Below, piece by piece: positions 46,161 to 59,370 of a stretch of DNA of 64,000 bases. Source of the stretch: Sinonovacula constricta (lineage: Eukaryota > Mollusca > Bivalvia > Cardiida > Solecurtidae); assembly GCA_007844125.1 (NCBI GenBank), contig CM017563.1, positions 15,979,663-16,043,662 of the forward strand, given 5' to 3'. Each line of letters opens with the position of its first letter. The first letter of the stretch is position 1. Under the pieces are notes generated by a model, which was not told the origin of the DNA, made no database searches, and saw only the letters and a list, made by a program, of their open reading frames with translations. A program made the translations under genes and the position numbers.

Positions 46161-46762
46161 TGATCTATTAAAAACAACAAAAAACAAAACAATAAAAGTT
46201 AACTTTACCTCATTTCTCTTGACAAGTTCATGTATTCATCACATGTTCTCAATACTCTTTAAAATTGATTTCTTTGCCGAAGCAGTTCTAAGTAGCAATG
46301 CCAAGGAAAATAAAACATATGGACTAATATATTTTGGCACATAATGATATTCATTCTTCCAAACATTTACAAAAGCAAGTACAATGTTGAATCGAATGTT
46401 TGATCAGTTTTTAAAGTGTTCATAGACAGTAAAAACACTCAATGCTTTGTTCAAACGAGAACAGTCCTTAATAATTACTTGCGCTTTCAATTTCGATTCA
46501 AACGTAAATATTCAAACGAGCTTTGTGTGATTATATTATAAAATACTTTAACGCATTGCATCATCAGAAATTGGTCGCTAATTCACTTTACATGCAAAGT
46601 AAATAATAAAACTACAAGATACTACGCGGTTCTACTGTTACAATAATGTAAATGGACATGATATTTAACGAAACAAAGGTCATAACACACAAGGTCCTTC
46701 TAAATTATTAGCACAATCTTTTATGTTTGTACATAAACGAGGCCTTTTTAAAGTAAACTTAC

Positions 46763-46889
46763 CTTATCTGTATATCTGTCTATCAATGGTGCATTCAGAG
46801 GCATTGAACTAATCTTTCATGCTGACAATAATTTCAGAAATTACATTTTTCAAAATAGCTACTCGATCTTCAGTATCTTTTTGTCTCAT
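46763..46889 (-). pseudogene. Decayed first exon of the unknown gene, copy B
   Basis: Minus-strand counterpart of 16199-16324: MRQKDTEDRVAILKN, then an in-frame TAG after MKD and a one-base length difference (127 against 126 bases). The donor AAG|GTAAGT is better than that of copy C. The flanking leader and first ~65 intron bases are well conserved, so the loss of frame looks later than the duplication. Confidence 0.6.
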
Positions 46890-47459
46890 TGTTTATAATC
46901 AATAGGCCCTATCCATTGATCGATTTGACCGCAGTGGTCCCTTACATTGCGAATGTAATCCCTCCTGCATGAAGGGCAATGTTCTATTGATAAGTACTGT
47001 TTAGTTCTATTTGTATATCTTAATCTTATACATCTTAATATATTTTATATATCTGCTGTAATTTGAAATAAGAACGATTTGTGCAGTTACACATTCAAAA
47101 TATAAATTTTCCAGGGAATATAATTTATCAATTTAAAATCATTTAGTCAAAATGGAACATCACCAACCATTAAATATCATCATAAACATTAACATCATTA
47201 CCAACACATACAACATCATTATCACCTCCACCGTCATCAGTTAAAATTATTTTATTCGTTGATACTTACGAAATGTTCCGATGAAACCAGACACGTCGAT
47301 ACCAGGGATATAGTAAAAGAGTTAATATGTGCCTTTTCGGAGTTTGGTATATGTTGCAATACTCATAGGACTTTGTCATATATTCTTATTAATAGTATTG
47401 AAATAATGTTATTAAAGTATTGAAGCTTCTTACCACTGCAATGCTTCAAAAGATGGCTT

Positions 47460-48020
47460 TAATGGACTAGGTGTTTTGCCTGGTATACGCCATCCTACCT
47501 ATGGGTATTGTACAATTTGTATAGCACCTACTGGGTTACATTCACAACGCGGTCCCTTTGGTAGGACTTTTGTAAAGCCGTTGTAGGGTCATATTTCCAA
47601 AGCTGGAGTTGTTGCAGGGCAATTTGAAAGCCGCCGATATTGAGTCATCCTAATGGCGGAATTTTTTTGGTCAGCTTAAAAGATGCTATTGGTCATTGTC
47701 TCGATATGGAAGCTGTTGATGGCCATTGCTATAGTTGTTGTTTGGTCAAAGTCCCAATATTGGAAGTTTTGGTGGTCAGTTTCATAGTGTTTTTTTTTAA
47801 CATAATCCCAATTTGGGAACTTTTCGGAATTAGGTTTTCAGCTGTTTTGGGGTCATAGTCCGAATATGGGAGCTTTTTTGTGGTCAGTTGTATATCTGTT
47901 TTGGGGTCATAGTCTGAATACGAAAGATTTCGATGATCAGTTTAATAACTGTTATAGGATTAAGGGCAAAATGTGCAAGACATAAGTGATACATTTTATT
48001 TCTGGCTTTTCACTATAGTC
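47460..48020 (+). repeat. ~54-bp minisatellite, locus B
   Basis: About eight or nine degenerate units. 'ggtcatagtcc'-type motifs fall at about 47533, 47587, 47642, 47689, 47744, 47798, 47851 and 47905, giving spacings of 47-55. Each is followed by 'aatatgggagctttt' and 'ggtcagttttata.ctgtt'. Confidence 0.8.
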
Positions 48021-49065
48021 CCAAATGTAAACTGTTATTATATTTTAGTCTGAAAAAAGTATACACATTTTATTTACATGTAAATCATTCTACTTCGTTT
48101 ATCATTCACCGAGAGTCTGATCGAAAAATATATATCAACATGATTATGGATAGATAATTAATTATATCATGCACACATACCTGTTTAATTTCGGTTGTAT
48201 GTATTATTTTACTGATTTTCCTTCAGAGTAAAACACATATCCACCAACGAAAAACATACATTATACAGATGGAACCTTTTCGTCATGTACTGTGCAATTA
48301 ATGTCGCAGCTAACTAAGTTCCCTCTCCTATCATTAATATAAATCGCCCGCTAATAATTGCTAAACATATAACCATGTGTAATTTGTATAATGCATGTCT
48401 AATTGTATTACAATAGAAGCGCTGTAAAAAACGAAACCGATGTGAAAAAAAATCAACGGAGCATAGGAGTACTTGGGACACACACATACCCTTCCGTCTT
48501 TGTCAAGTTATATTCAACGTAACCTGATAAATTTGTCTTTTTGAGCAGGCGTCCATAGTTTTTCTGAACAATAATTACGGTAATGATGCGATTAGGAAAA
48601 CGAAGGTCAAAGTACACACTTTACCAGGCAGCACTTAAATAACCAGTTAAGTTACTTAACAAAACGATTATTGCAATTTACGGCCCTTCTATACAGATTT
48701 AAACATGGACTATGTGTAAGTTTTAGAAATGATTACGCATCCAAGTCTTTTACTTGACACACACAGAAAAAAAAACGTTCCAACACTTAACTTAGGAAGT
48801 TCTGACCAACCACAGCTTTACTTTCGATAAAACTACCTTTATTTGCTGAGGTAAGATGTTTGCGATGTCTGTATACTTCCGTTGTAACATAAAACCAGCC
48901 GATTGTTATTTGCTCCGTATGAAATTATTGTGCAATATATGTTAACAACATATGACGCATGGGGCTTGGAATATTTGTCTGGCTTCAGATGACCGATCAA
49001 ATTGTTATTTACCTCTAAAAATTATACGATTTATTGACAGCATCCGGTAAAATTTTGAATTTCAT

Positions 49066-50035
49066 CTTCAGAAATTTAGCTTATCACCTTCTGCCAAAGA
49101 AACTCATTAACCTATGACATGTTAGTTCAACCTTAATAACTACAACGTAAGTGCATTTGGTGAACAGTCTGATTAATAGAAAAAAGGTACAAGGCAGAAT
49201 ATAGACATGAATTTCAGAATAACAGTCACAGGTACTATTGCGCTGAACACATTAAAGATATTAAGTATTATCATACTGATATCAATAAACGTAGTAATAG
49301 CTTCAATAGTCCTTAAATGTACGGACATAACACAATGAAACGGGAATGTTAATTATTTAACAATTAAAAAAATAACGAATGCAAATTTGATAATTTATAG
49401 TAAAATATAGTATAATAATAGGCTCAACATAGATAAAGGGGTGCGAGACTCTGAAATACGGCCACCCTGTTTCTGCTGTTTAAGAAAGCGATTTCTTATG
49501 ACATCAAGTCTATCTTTCTAATGAAGTGATACGCTTGACTGACCTCGAAAGAGGTACAAATATGCTTAATTATTGATTGCATTTTTTGCACTAGCTATAC
49601 GGTTGCACCAGGTGAAGACTTTCAAATGTGTATGTTGCGTATTCTACACACAGTTATTAAGTGAAAGTTAATTTTAACAACCTGCAAACACCTTTTTGTA
49701 TCATTTACTATTTGGTTCCGAGGCTAATTTGCTTGTGTGTTGTACATGTGCTTTTTGTTGAAATGCCGGTTATGAGTATGAGTTATGAGTTATATTTAAC
49801 AGTACGTCCCACTGTACGTTTAACATAAGATCTTTCTAAGCAAATGACAATATTAACGCAAATTATTAAAGGTTTATATATTTCTGGTTATAGAATAAGC
49901 TATATTTTGTCGAAATATCTTGATTAGAAGCTAAAATGATAAGTACATTTAGCCTTTTATTCAAAATACACATTCTATTTATGAACAACCCTCTTTAATT
50001 ATTTGTTATTTAATGAGCTATAGACATAAACTTAG
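49066..50035. other. Gene-free stretch
   Basis: AT-rich; nothing recognised. Confidence 0.4.
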
Positions 50036-50039
50036 TGGT

Positions 50040-50400
50040 TCACAAGTGGAAACTCTGTAAATGTTTCACACTAGTCACATCAATAATTCGCATAGTATTC
50101 GTAGTAAGGATGTAGAGACGTCCTGTTCCCCCACACTGTCCATGTTGATACCTTACGAAACACACGCACATGTGGTTTGATGCTTCCAGAATGCTGCATA
50201 TTAACCCCATTGCATCCATAGTGTTACATGTTTTTGTATACAAATTGTGTCGCCAACATCAACAGAATATGAATGTTGGCCATCAATTGCCAAAAATGTA
50301 TAGTATAAGATGTGGCAACACAATTTTGTAGCGCACCAATTTAAACATAAAAGTCTTGGCCATTGAAAGGCTGTCTTAAAAATGACAAACATTCTGAACG
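50040..50400 (-). pseudogene. Possible frameshifted coding remnant, unrecognised
   Basis: Two overlapping minus-strand frames read as one plausible globular segment if a single frame change is allowed near 50215: HILYYTFLAIDGQHSYSVDV with GDTI, then TMDAMGLICSILEASNHMCV with CFVRYQH and RLYILTTNTMRIIDVTSVKH. The order (a 'VGD.I' strand, then 'I..ILE....MCV.F.RYQ', then a terminal strand) loosely recalls small BAH-like or SH3-like beta domains found in transposon proteins, but no family is claimed. Confidence 0.25.
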
Positions 50401-53265
50401 TCTTGGATGTTCATGGTAAGTTTCCAATGTTTATTTTTTCTTTCCTTTTCTCTGTTTTGCAGAAATTGTTCATGAACTGTTCATTGTAGTCTATTTGCAA
50501 TTCAAATTCCATGACTATGTACTTTTTGCACAGTTACCTTGTTTTGTAGCAGCTTGTTAAAAGCAATTTTAATTGCCTAGAAAGTAAACATATGACAGAC
50601 TTTAGAGTCGCCATCTTGCAATCTTGAAATAATAATCATCAACTTTGAACAGCACATGCAGGTGATCATTATTGGACATTCATGATGTAAACAACAGCAT
50701 CATGTTGTCATATCAACACATAAAATGTAGTGAATAAACTGGTTATTTAACTCACAAAAATCAAATATATATTATTAAAAACGGGGACATTAATAAACGA
50801 AGCCAATACATCACAATCTGATGAAAATAATATTCTAAAAACAGCTCCTCTTTCAGGATCTGACGACGAGTCAATAAAACCTTCCCAACCAATCAGATTG
50901 TCGTCTACAAAATCGCAAAAATAAATGATGATCCGAAGCGTTCCAAACATATAATTTTAATGGCTCCGCCCATTTACAAAAAAAAATTAAACATGGACAC
51001 TCCGCGGTCGAAAGTTAACTAACAAGCAGTTATAAAACAAACTTAAACTGAGTGACAAAATCGATAGCGATAGCGACCATTTTGCGACACTTACCGAATG
51101 CGTTATGCATTAAGTTCTCTTTTATAAAAATAGTAATCGGGGAAAACCATTCTTGTTTATAGACGGTATTTGCGGGCAGTCATTAGATCTTAAATTTTGA
51201 AAAAATCTGACTTAAGTGAGAATGAATACATCATCGCATAAACAACGGAGCAGATGCATAATACATGATGTTTGTAACTAGTATTGGATCGTATTTGTTA
51301 CCTTAAATCATCGGCATATTGCGGTAAAGAAATGTCATACACAAATTTTGCTTCAGTCCCAGGTAAGGAGCAGGTAGGATTTTAACATATAAAACTTTAA
51401 TAAATACTACTTGAGGTTCTCAGTTTGATTAAAAAGGACATAGTTAATACATTTTCAAGTACGGAGAAACACACGTTTTTGTCCAATATATTTTCCTTTC
51501 AAAATTCACACAGAATATAGATACATAGAAGCAAAACCCGCATTTCTCCACGTATTTTAAACCTCTAAATGGCTATTGAATATGAGCAATCTTGCACTTT
51601 GTAGTCTTTTGTTTGATAGCAAATCAATGTGTCTTTGCGATTTGATCGCGCCCGGTTGTAGAATAGCGGATTTTCGTCGGGAAACACACACTTATATTTC
51701 TTACCCCACCTAATATTTGTATTCTCAAAGTAAAATTGCATTTAATCGTGTTGCTTTAAGATTGCACATGTTGCTGCTTAATTGCTTTTGGAAATCAACA
51801 TGTTTCAATTTGATCTGCAGACATACTAGTTGCATTTTTGTAACTATATGTCATTGTTATTATTTCTTAATTACAGTATGCACTTTAACGTTATTGTCCT
51901 CAATTAAAAATTTGTCACGCGACATCTACACCAGGTATAGGCTGCATTTTTATGGGACATATGTACACATTTGTAAACCAATTGTGCCAGTGTAAGAAAC
52001 AGATAAATCCGTTTATATTACTAATGTTATTGTGTTTCTCTCTTCATTCGGAAACCAGTAACTGTAACTCATTTGAATTTTTATCTCAAACCGCTGTGCC
52101 AGGGGCAATACTGACACGTGTCAATGATTAAACAATATTACCCTACATGTTACGTCACTCAATATTAGTATATCTTTCAACAAGAAATCTACCCATAAGC
52201 TGATAAGGAGATTAAAACAGTTAGGTATACAATTTTAGTACAGAGGATCTCGTGCTAAAGTTCGACGTGTGTGTGGACACTAACGATGGAGTCACTCTCA
52301 AGATTGGTCAAGAACATGGCTCTTCCACTTACTAATTGCATACAATAAAATGACTTTGACTTTGTTGTGATTGAAACATCCTTCGGTATCGAAACGAAAC
52401 CTATATTTGTGAATTGGTTCCGAATGGCTACTGCATCAAACATGTACTATGTGATGATAGAAGTGAAGATTCCAGTCATCTTCAAATCAACTATTGATAT
52501 TCACTTGATTGCTTTTAGTGCGAGTCATGAATGTTGTACTTTTAAACTTCATTTTTTTTAAATATACCCAGTACAACTTGCTGTTATATACAGGCCGCTG
52601 CCATCGAAATCAAATGGTATCAATACAAATGAATTTCTTGATCACCAAGATAAGTTACTGTGATAAAAGTGGCATAATAGGAGACCTTTCACTTAGACAT
52701 CCCACAAATTCGTAGCACTGTGCGATTGTGTAGTTTTCTCAAGGCTTGTGGTAGGATGTAAACAAGCCTACACATGTATAAGGGTTTACACTTGATGTTG
52801 TATTTGCCATATTTTCAGGTGACATCGTTTCTTATATAGATGTTACTTTCTTCGGAATGTCAGATTAATCTGGGAAGGTTTCTCATGATCATGTCGCTGG
52901 CATTGAAATCAAAGATACCATTTAATAAAAATGCTTCTTGGAGAAAAGTTATTACCACCAATATAAAATCTGGTTAAGGTGACCATTGTATCATTTGACT
53001 AACAAAATATCCAATCAGGGTCGTCAGATGCTGTTGAACTAGTTAATTATTAGACAACTGAGTTATTTTCTCTTTTAGAGAAATATGGTACATTACGCAC
53101 CAAGACTAAACTTTCAAGGCAAGGGTGTTCCTGGTAAACCGATGAACTACGTGATAACAGACACCTTCGCCGTAAGCTAAAGCGTAATTTCAAAACGTCA
53201 ACATTTATACCGGGGATAGTGTGCCTTTTCCAGATTAACAATCCTCTTCTTTGCGCGACAGGTGA
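50401..53265. other. Gene-free region
   Basis: About 2.9 kb of AT-rich sequence with small unsupported open frames only. Confidence 0.45.
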
Positions 53266-53266
53266 A

Positions 53267-53610
53267 GTGATTCTACCTTTCACTACAACATCTCAGAAAT
53301 TAGCATTTTAATGATTTCTTCACGTGATCCTTCCTTTCCCTACATTATCTCAGAAATTGGCACTGTAATGTTTTCTTCACGGGATTCTACCTTTTACTAC
53401 ATCATCTCAGAAACTATCACTTTAATGATTTCTTCACGTCATCCTTCCTTTCACTATATCATCTCATAAACTAGCACTTTAATGATTTCTTCACGGGATT
53501 ATATCTTTCACTACATCATCTCAGAAACAAGCACTTTAATGATTTCTTCATGCGATTCTACCTTTTACTACATCATCTCAGGAATTAGCACTTTAATGAT
53601 TTCTTCACAA
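53267..53610 (+). repeat. 57-bp minisatellite, six units
   Basis: The 'atctcag' landmark falls at exactly 57-base intervals: 53292, 53349, 53406, 53463, 53520 and 53577. The unit runs approximately 'ttctacctttcactacatca', 'tctcagaaattagcacttta', 'atgatttcttcacgg'. Units differ by only a few substitutions, with no length change. The two alternating variants ('gattctaccttt' and 'catccttccttt') suggest some higher-order amplification. Confidence 0.95.
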
Positions 53611-56330
53611 AGAGGATTGGGTGCATTAGATATAAAATAAAGACACATATTTCAAAAACCAATTTCAGGGACACACCTTAATCATGCACGCCAGCTTAAC
53701 CTTCTTATATGAATGATTTCTTTCCTGGACAGGATATTAACCGTTTCGTCCAGAAATATCCAAATGAATAATGACAACTTGATCCAATACACACATGATT
53801 GTTGAAATAGTGTATTTACGAAATGTTGACTTGACTGACTACTCACTAGAATCATCAATACTGGTAAAGAATCCGCGTATGCTCCGACCGTGTTTAAATA
53901 TTCACGAATATGACCTTTAACTTTTTGTAACAGGTAATATTATCTACTGTATATTTCATGTTGTTTATTCCTGTTTAAACATTTTCGATCCTTTGTATGA
54001 ATGCGATATCTTCTATTGTAGGTTTTCCTTTAATTGTACAACACTTTTGAACGTATATGTATACATAAAAGTGATATGGAAATGTGGTGTATAACTCCTG
54101 TAACTGCTATTATCATCTATTACTGTAGAAGATCTCTCAAGCATAACTACGTTTTAACTCAGACCATCTCAAAAGAGAACATATTAGTTTTGCTGGGCCA
54201 AACCGTTAATAGTAACTAAAGGGTGCAGTTCAATCAACATAATTGATAAGACTTACACCGAATCTATGCACGTCTACGCAGGTTTAGGAAAGTATTTTTA
54301 CAAACAGAAAATAACTGTTGTTTTGGACTGCTTTGTGACATTAAATTTTGAAACGCATTTTTACCAGTTTGTTCTATTCGTTTAACAGTCCGAATACTCG
54401 ATTTTACTGTAATAGTACTGATAGGATTACCGATGACGTGTCAAGTCTAAGAGTTACTTTTATGTTCCTCTGTTACTAACCAAGCATATGTTTAAAAAGA
54501 AAATTTAAAAATAAACTACATGAGAATACGAATTTTGTTAAAAAACATAATTCACATTTCTTGTCTCACGTTTAATATTCTGACCAACTATCCAATAGAA
54601 ACTTTAAAATGCCTCAAAACAGAATTAAACTTGGTTTGTCAATTCAGCTCTTTGAAAACTTATCACAAAACCATTGCGCAAAAACCTGACTCATTATTTT
54701 TAATACCTTTGTGTACACAGTGCCAATAGTGCATGTTTGATTATCTCACAATGCGATCTGGTGTCGTATGATTTGAATAGCTAATTGCAAAATGTATAAA
54801 GATCTTTAGCAATACGTCTTCTTTGACCGATCGGAGTATGTGTTGTAACAGGGACAGGTCGACAAGTGCATGCGAAATAGAGTAGCTAACCTAAACGAGA
54901 CTAGACCAGATCTAACAGGCTAGTAACTCAATGTTCCTTACCTTTACAGATGAAGGAGGCGTTTAATTGTGGTGAGTACAGTTAGCAACATTGTTCATAC
55001 TTGTATAAGAATAAATTTGTTTATGTTGGTTGTTCACATTTTCTCATTTAAAAACAAAACAAAACAATAACATTTTGAATTTACTTGAAAAAAACAGTTT
55101 GCCAATTTAAGTGAGCTTCATTTTCATGTTGAATTGCCCAGATAATTGTAAATGAAACTAGACCAGACTGGGCGTCATACACACCTACTACTTATATACA
55201 ATATAAATGTGACGATAGAAATATTTTGGGTTCTGCAAGACAAATCTGTCAAAATTTGGTAAAATTTACTAAAGGTATTTAATTCTGTGTAATATTTAAT
55301 GTGTTCTTACCAATTTAGAATGTGTGTACACATGATGAATACCTACTTTGAGACTAGCATTTTACGTAAAACATATTGTACATAAGAAAAATAAATATGT
55401 TGACAACGCCTTTAGTGCTATTGTGGGATTGTCTTATTTACATTGCGTTTTTTTCTTTTCAATTTAGGGCACGTCTTTGTTTTGTTTGTTTTTTTCTTGC
55501 ATAAATTACTTCTACAGTGGCGCAAAAGCCATAACAAGAACAAATGTCAAGGCACAATATGCTTTATCATAATAAGACATCACAATTTATTTATCAGTAA
55601 CGTTTTAGTTTTTGTATTATCAGCAATGTTTGATTATTTAACAGACAAACGGAGAAAACCCTGGTGCCAATGTGCATAATTGCAAAATTGGATAGTCCAA
55701 CCTAAAACTGCGAAGAAGGTATTTATGCACGATGTCTCGGTTACAATTGTGTATGATTAGGCTTACCTGCGCTGTGTGCGTCTAGCAGGGAAGGTACTCT
55801 ATGTTCTATATCACATGGACAGGTGAGGCTGTTTTGTTTTGTAATTTAGTTAATCTTATTACACCGTCCTCGTTATCCGTGATAAACACATGCCGATATG
55901 CCAGTTAATGTTGAATGCGATATACTTAAATTTTTCAGTGACGTTACGAAAGTGTATGATTTATACACATTTTTGGAAGATATCTATACCTTATGGCAGG
56001 TAAAAGCTGTGGGAATGCCTTCGTTGCTATATTTAAGTAAAACACAAAGTACAGTGTGATGATAATGTGAATTGTTATAATTGACTTAGATTTGAGCATA
56101 CTCTTTAAATAAGCTATTTTAAACATGGCTACGATTTATCTAATAATAATCATTATTTTTTGTTGTTCAGAGACGATGAATCGATTTATATTCATATCCT
56201 TTTTTGGGAGATGAGTCCCATTTTCAAACGGTTTAACATTAATTGTTAATACATGATTTGACGTTAGTTCCAGTGAGCTCACGTGACCTGTTAGTTAAGT
56301 TGAAATGTTGCTTTACATAAGATCGTTGAT
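53611..56330. other. Gene-free region upstream of the HSPA12 gene
   Basis: AT-rich. It may include the promoter and a non-coding first exon of the HSPA12 gene, since the coding exon at 57155 follows an acceptor-like sequence, but none was identified. Confidence 0.4.
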
Positions 56331-56334
56331 TCGC

Positions 56335-56500
56335 CTTCAGGTCGCCTTCCGTTCAGAACGAAACTTTTATGTGAAAGGTCATACAGCTGACCTGCGGTGC
56401 ACTGGTGGTTAAATAGACATTTGTCAGATATCTTTGTCGGCCAATGAGCTTCAAGTCGCTATACGACCATGACGGTATCGTTGCGATGTATCTTAAAAAA
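56335..56500 (+). repeat. tRNA-derived SINE body, copy 3
   Basis: 'catacagctgacctgcggtg', 'cactggtggttaaatagaca' and 'ctatacgaccatgacggtat' match the body of the SINEs at 46.1 and 24.0 kb. The tRNA-like head is degraded. It lies about 0.65 kb upstream of the HSPA12 start codon. Confidence 0.55.
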
Positions 56501-57154
56501 GTCGATCATAACAGCAAGTTCGGTAACTATAACCTTTAGATCGTTCGGTATGTTATCCCTTTTTTAAGAGAACAAATATTTCCAACATAATGTCGAAACG
56601 TCTTTTTATTATGTTTTACTTTCTTAAACTGTATAGTTGTGGTACCAATGTATGGCACGATTAACATGATACATATGAGATAAGTGCATTCGGGGATATT
56701 TGAAAATGTTAATTCTGTTTTACTGAGACATACACATTTGATCTAAATCCTCAATGTTCAGTTTGTAAAACAAATAAGAATAAGTGTCGGTGTGCCGTAA
56801 AACCCCACAAAACAAAAAAAATAATATGGTTATTAACATTGCATGATGCCGTCATGTTTAAACGTCATTTTTCGAGAATAACGATTTGTTGACATTTTAA
56901 AATTAATTATTGGTAAAACGGCACGGAGTAGAATAATAATATCTGAATGTGTAAATATATTGCTTAAGAAAAGGAAACAAACATTGCGTATATATCTGAT
57001 CTCCCTTTCATGTTGCAAAATTTACTTACGGTTTCTGCTTTTATGTTTCAGTAAAACAACTCTGCTTGTTCACATGTTATAATTTCTAACCATTATGAAT
57101 CAGTTAAAACATGCTTTCATTTGTGTAGGCAAACAATAAACTGTCACACAGACA

Positions 57155-57232
57155 ATGGGACAGAGCAATTCGAAATCCAGTCAGTATGAATCGAGTGAGG
57201 CTATGCCACCAAATGCATCTACCGCTTCAACG
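57155..57232 (+). CDS. HSPA12-like exon 1 (coding): myristoylation-type leader
   Basis: 26 codons, MGQSNSKSSQYESSEAMPPN then ASTAST, ending at ACG|gtatgt, phase 0. Start chosen because of the good context (gacaATGG), the splice donor and the sensible phase join to the phosphate-1 exon. Low-complexity, serine-rich and probably unstructured. Confidence 0.75.
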
Positions 57233-59288
57233 GTATGTTGTTAACCATATGACGTTTATTAGATGATTATTATTTGACCAATGTTCAACATTATATTTAT
57301 ATATAAAGTCGTACAACATTATAGTAGTATATACAATTTCTTACGCCTTCTCATTTACGTCTGATGCAATGCTCTAAGCCTGTAGTGGCATATAATTCCG
57401 GGCTGTCTATAGCGGAATAAATTCCGCCATAGGTAGGCAGCCTGGTTACCGTGTGTGGAGACTCTGTATCACCCTAATGACGGGATCCTTGTGGCTGGGG
57501 CCTATGGTGACTTGTCATAATGTGACAAAGAACATCGCCAACATACTACGTTGGTCATCAGTTGGACAGTAAACGAGCGCTTGTCTGGGATCGGTATAAT
57601 CAATCGTCTGGTCGTTATTTCATGGGTTACTTGAATGTCCCTTGTGTACATACATACACAGTCTTGCTTTTTTTACTCTAATTTCTGAATATTCTATTAA
57701 ACCCTAAAGTGTAACGCAAAAAGTCGATATATGTTCGTTATTAATTTTCTTTATTAAATTGTAATTAGCTAATTTTATCAGATCCTGTTAGTATATTGTT
57801 CGTAAAATATGAATAAAATAATACTGAACCAGTAAAACAAACAACAACGGAAAACACGTGCATGTACATTGGAACGTGCATAAGGTGAGCGGTGAAAGAA
57901 GACTGTCATGAAATTGGCGCGAAACTGGATTTCCAGAAACGAGAACAGAAGGTTATGTAATACCATTATATAAGAAAGGCTATAAAGACTCAGTTGAAAA
58001 CTTCAGAAAATATATGGGAAACTTTTGTTTCAAATGACATAACAAATATTTTTTTAGCCGACATAAAAACGTATATATGACTTGGTGGACTTCGGAACAA
58101 AAATGTTCGATTTTGTATCAAGGGACTTGTTCCTGGAAAATTTATGGTACACGCTTATACAACAAGAAATAAGAGCAAAAATGTGCATGCTTAATGTTAA
58201 AAAATCGCAGCGCGCTTGTGTTAAGTCGATAGTAAAATACAACAACAACATAAGTGAAGCGTATTCATGCACGGTAGAGGTAGCTCAAGGCGAATGTTAG
58301 TCTTATTGTTATTTTATTTTAATATTTATGATATCGAAAGTACGTTGTCAAAGGAAGGCTTTCAATGGAGGACATATTTAAACACTGTTACAGAAACGGG
58401 CTTACAACAAGGGTTAACTCTTTTACGAGATTATTATAACAGATGAAAGCTTCATGTCAAAACAAAAGTGGTGGTGTTTAAAAAGAGGCATACTAAGGAG
58501 GGGTTTGTGTTTCAAAAATGACGGCATCGAGTTATAATTGTTACTCGTGTTTGTTATCTTGTAATAAGTTTGGCTTCAGATTTATCATTTACAGAGGCAC
58601 GGATTGATAATAGTTTAGACACATGTGATCCGTTTTTAGAGTATCTTCTTTTATCTGGAATACACTTAAGATAGCTTCATTCATTAAATGTGGATCAGTA
58701 AGGCATTGTGTGGTCTTTCGTTAACATAAAATCGTACATATTTCCGATGAGCACGTCTATTTAGTACGGGTTGAGACAAATAAAATTTGCGGTTAACTGG
58801 GTCCTGTGAATAATAATGTTTATAAAGTATGGTCTTGAAAAACAACAACACCATAAGCATAAGTCAAGTTCGAAAATACTGCTTTGCTTAAATAATGTAG
58901 GCTCAAACAAATTGTCAATGTTCTTACAGGATTATTAATGATATTAACAAATGATCTTTTTTGCATTAATCAGTTGGTTATTATACTAACTGAAACGGGT
59001 TTAGGAAGGTGTGCAATAACACACACTACTTGTTCAGTTTGGATACATCTCGTTTGTCTCCAAATTAAAATGTGTGAAATGTTTCCAAAATGTGAAATAT
59101 ATCACGATCATAAACTGCAGTGCCACATGTGCCGAACCAGAAATGGTACAAACGTGTATTAAACTATTTTACCAAACTAAAAATGTGTGTATGTGTGTTT
59201 TTTTTTGTGTTTTTTTTTTGTTGATTTTTGTTTGGTTTGTTTGTGTGTGTCGGTGTGTGCGCGCGAGTGTGTGCGCGCGAGTGTGTGA

Positions 59289-59370
<82 letters not shown>

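Larger units (their letters stand above)
45040..49065 (-). repeat. Unknown duplicated locus, copy B
   Basis: Collinear with copy A (35470-40560), offset about 9.5 kb at the left end and 8.5 kb at the right. It contains a SINE at 45955-46160 that copy A lacks at the matching place, and a decayed copy of the shared exon at 46763-46889. No intact open frame is left. Confidence 0.75.
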
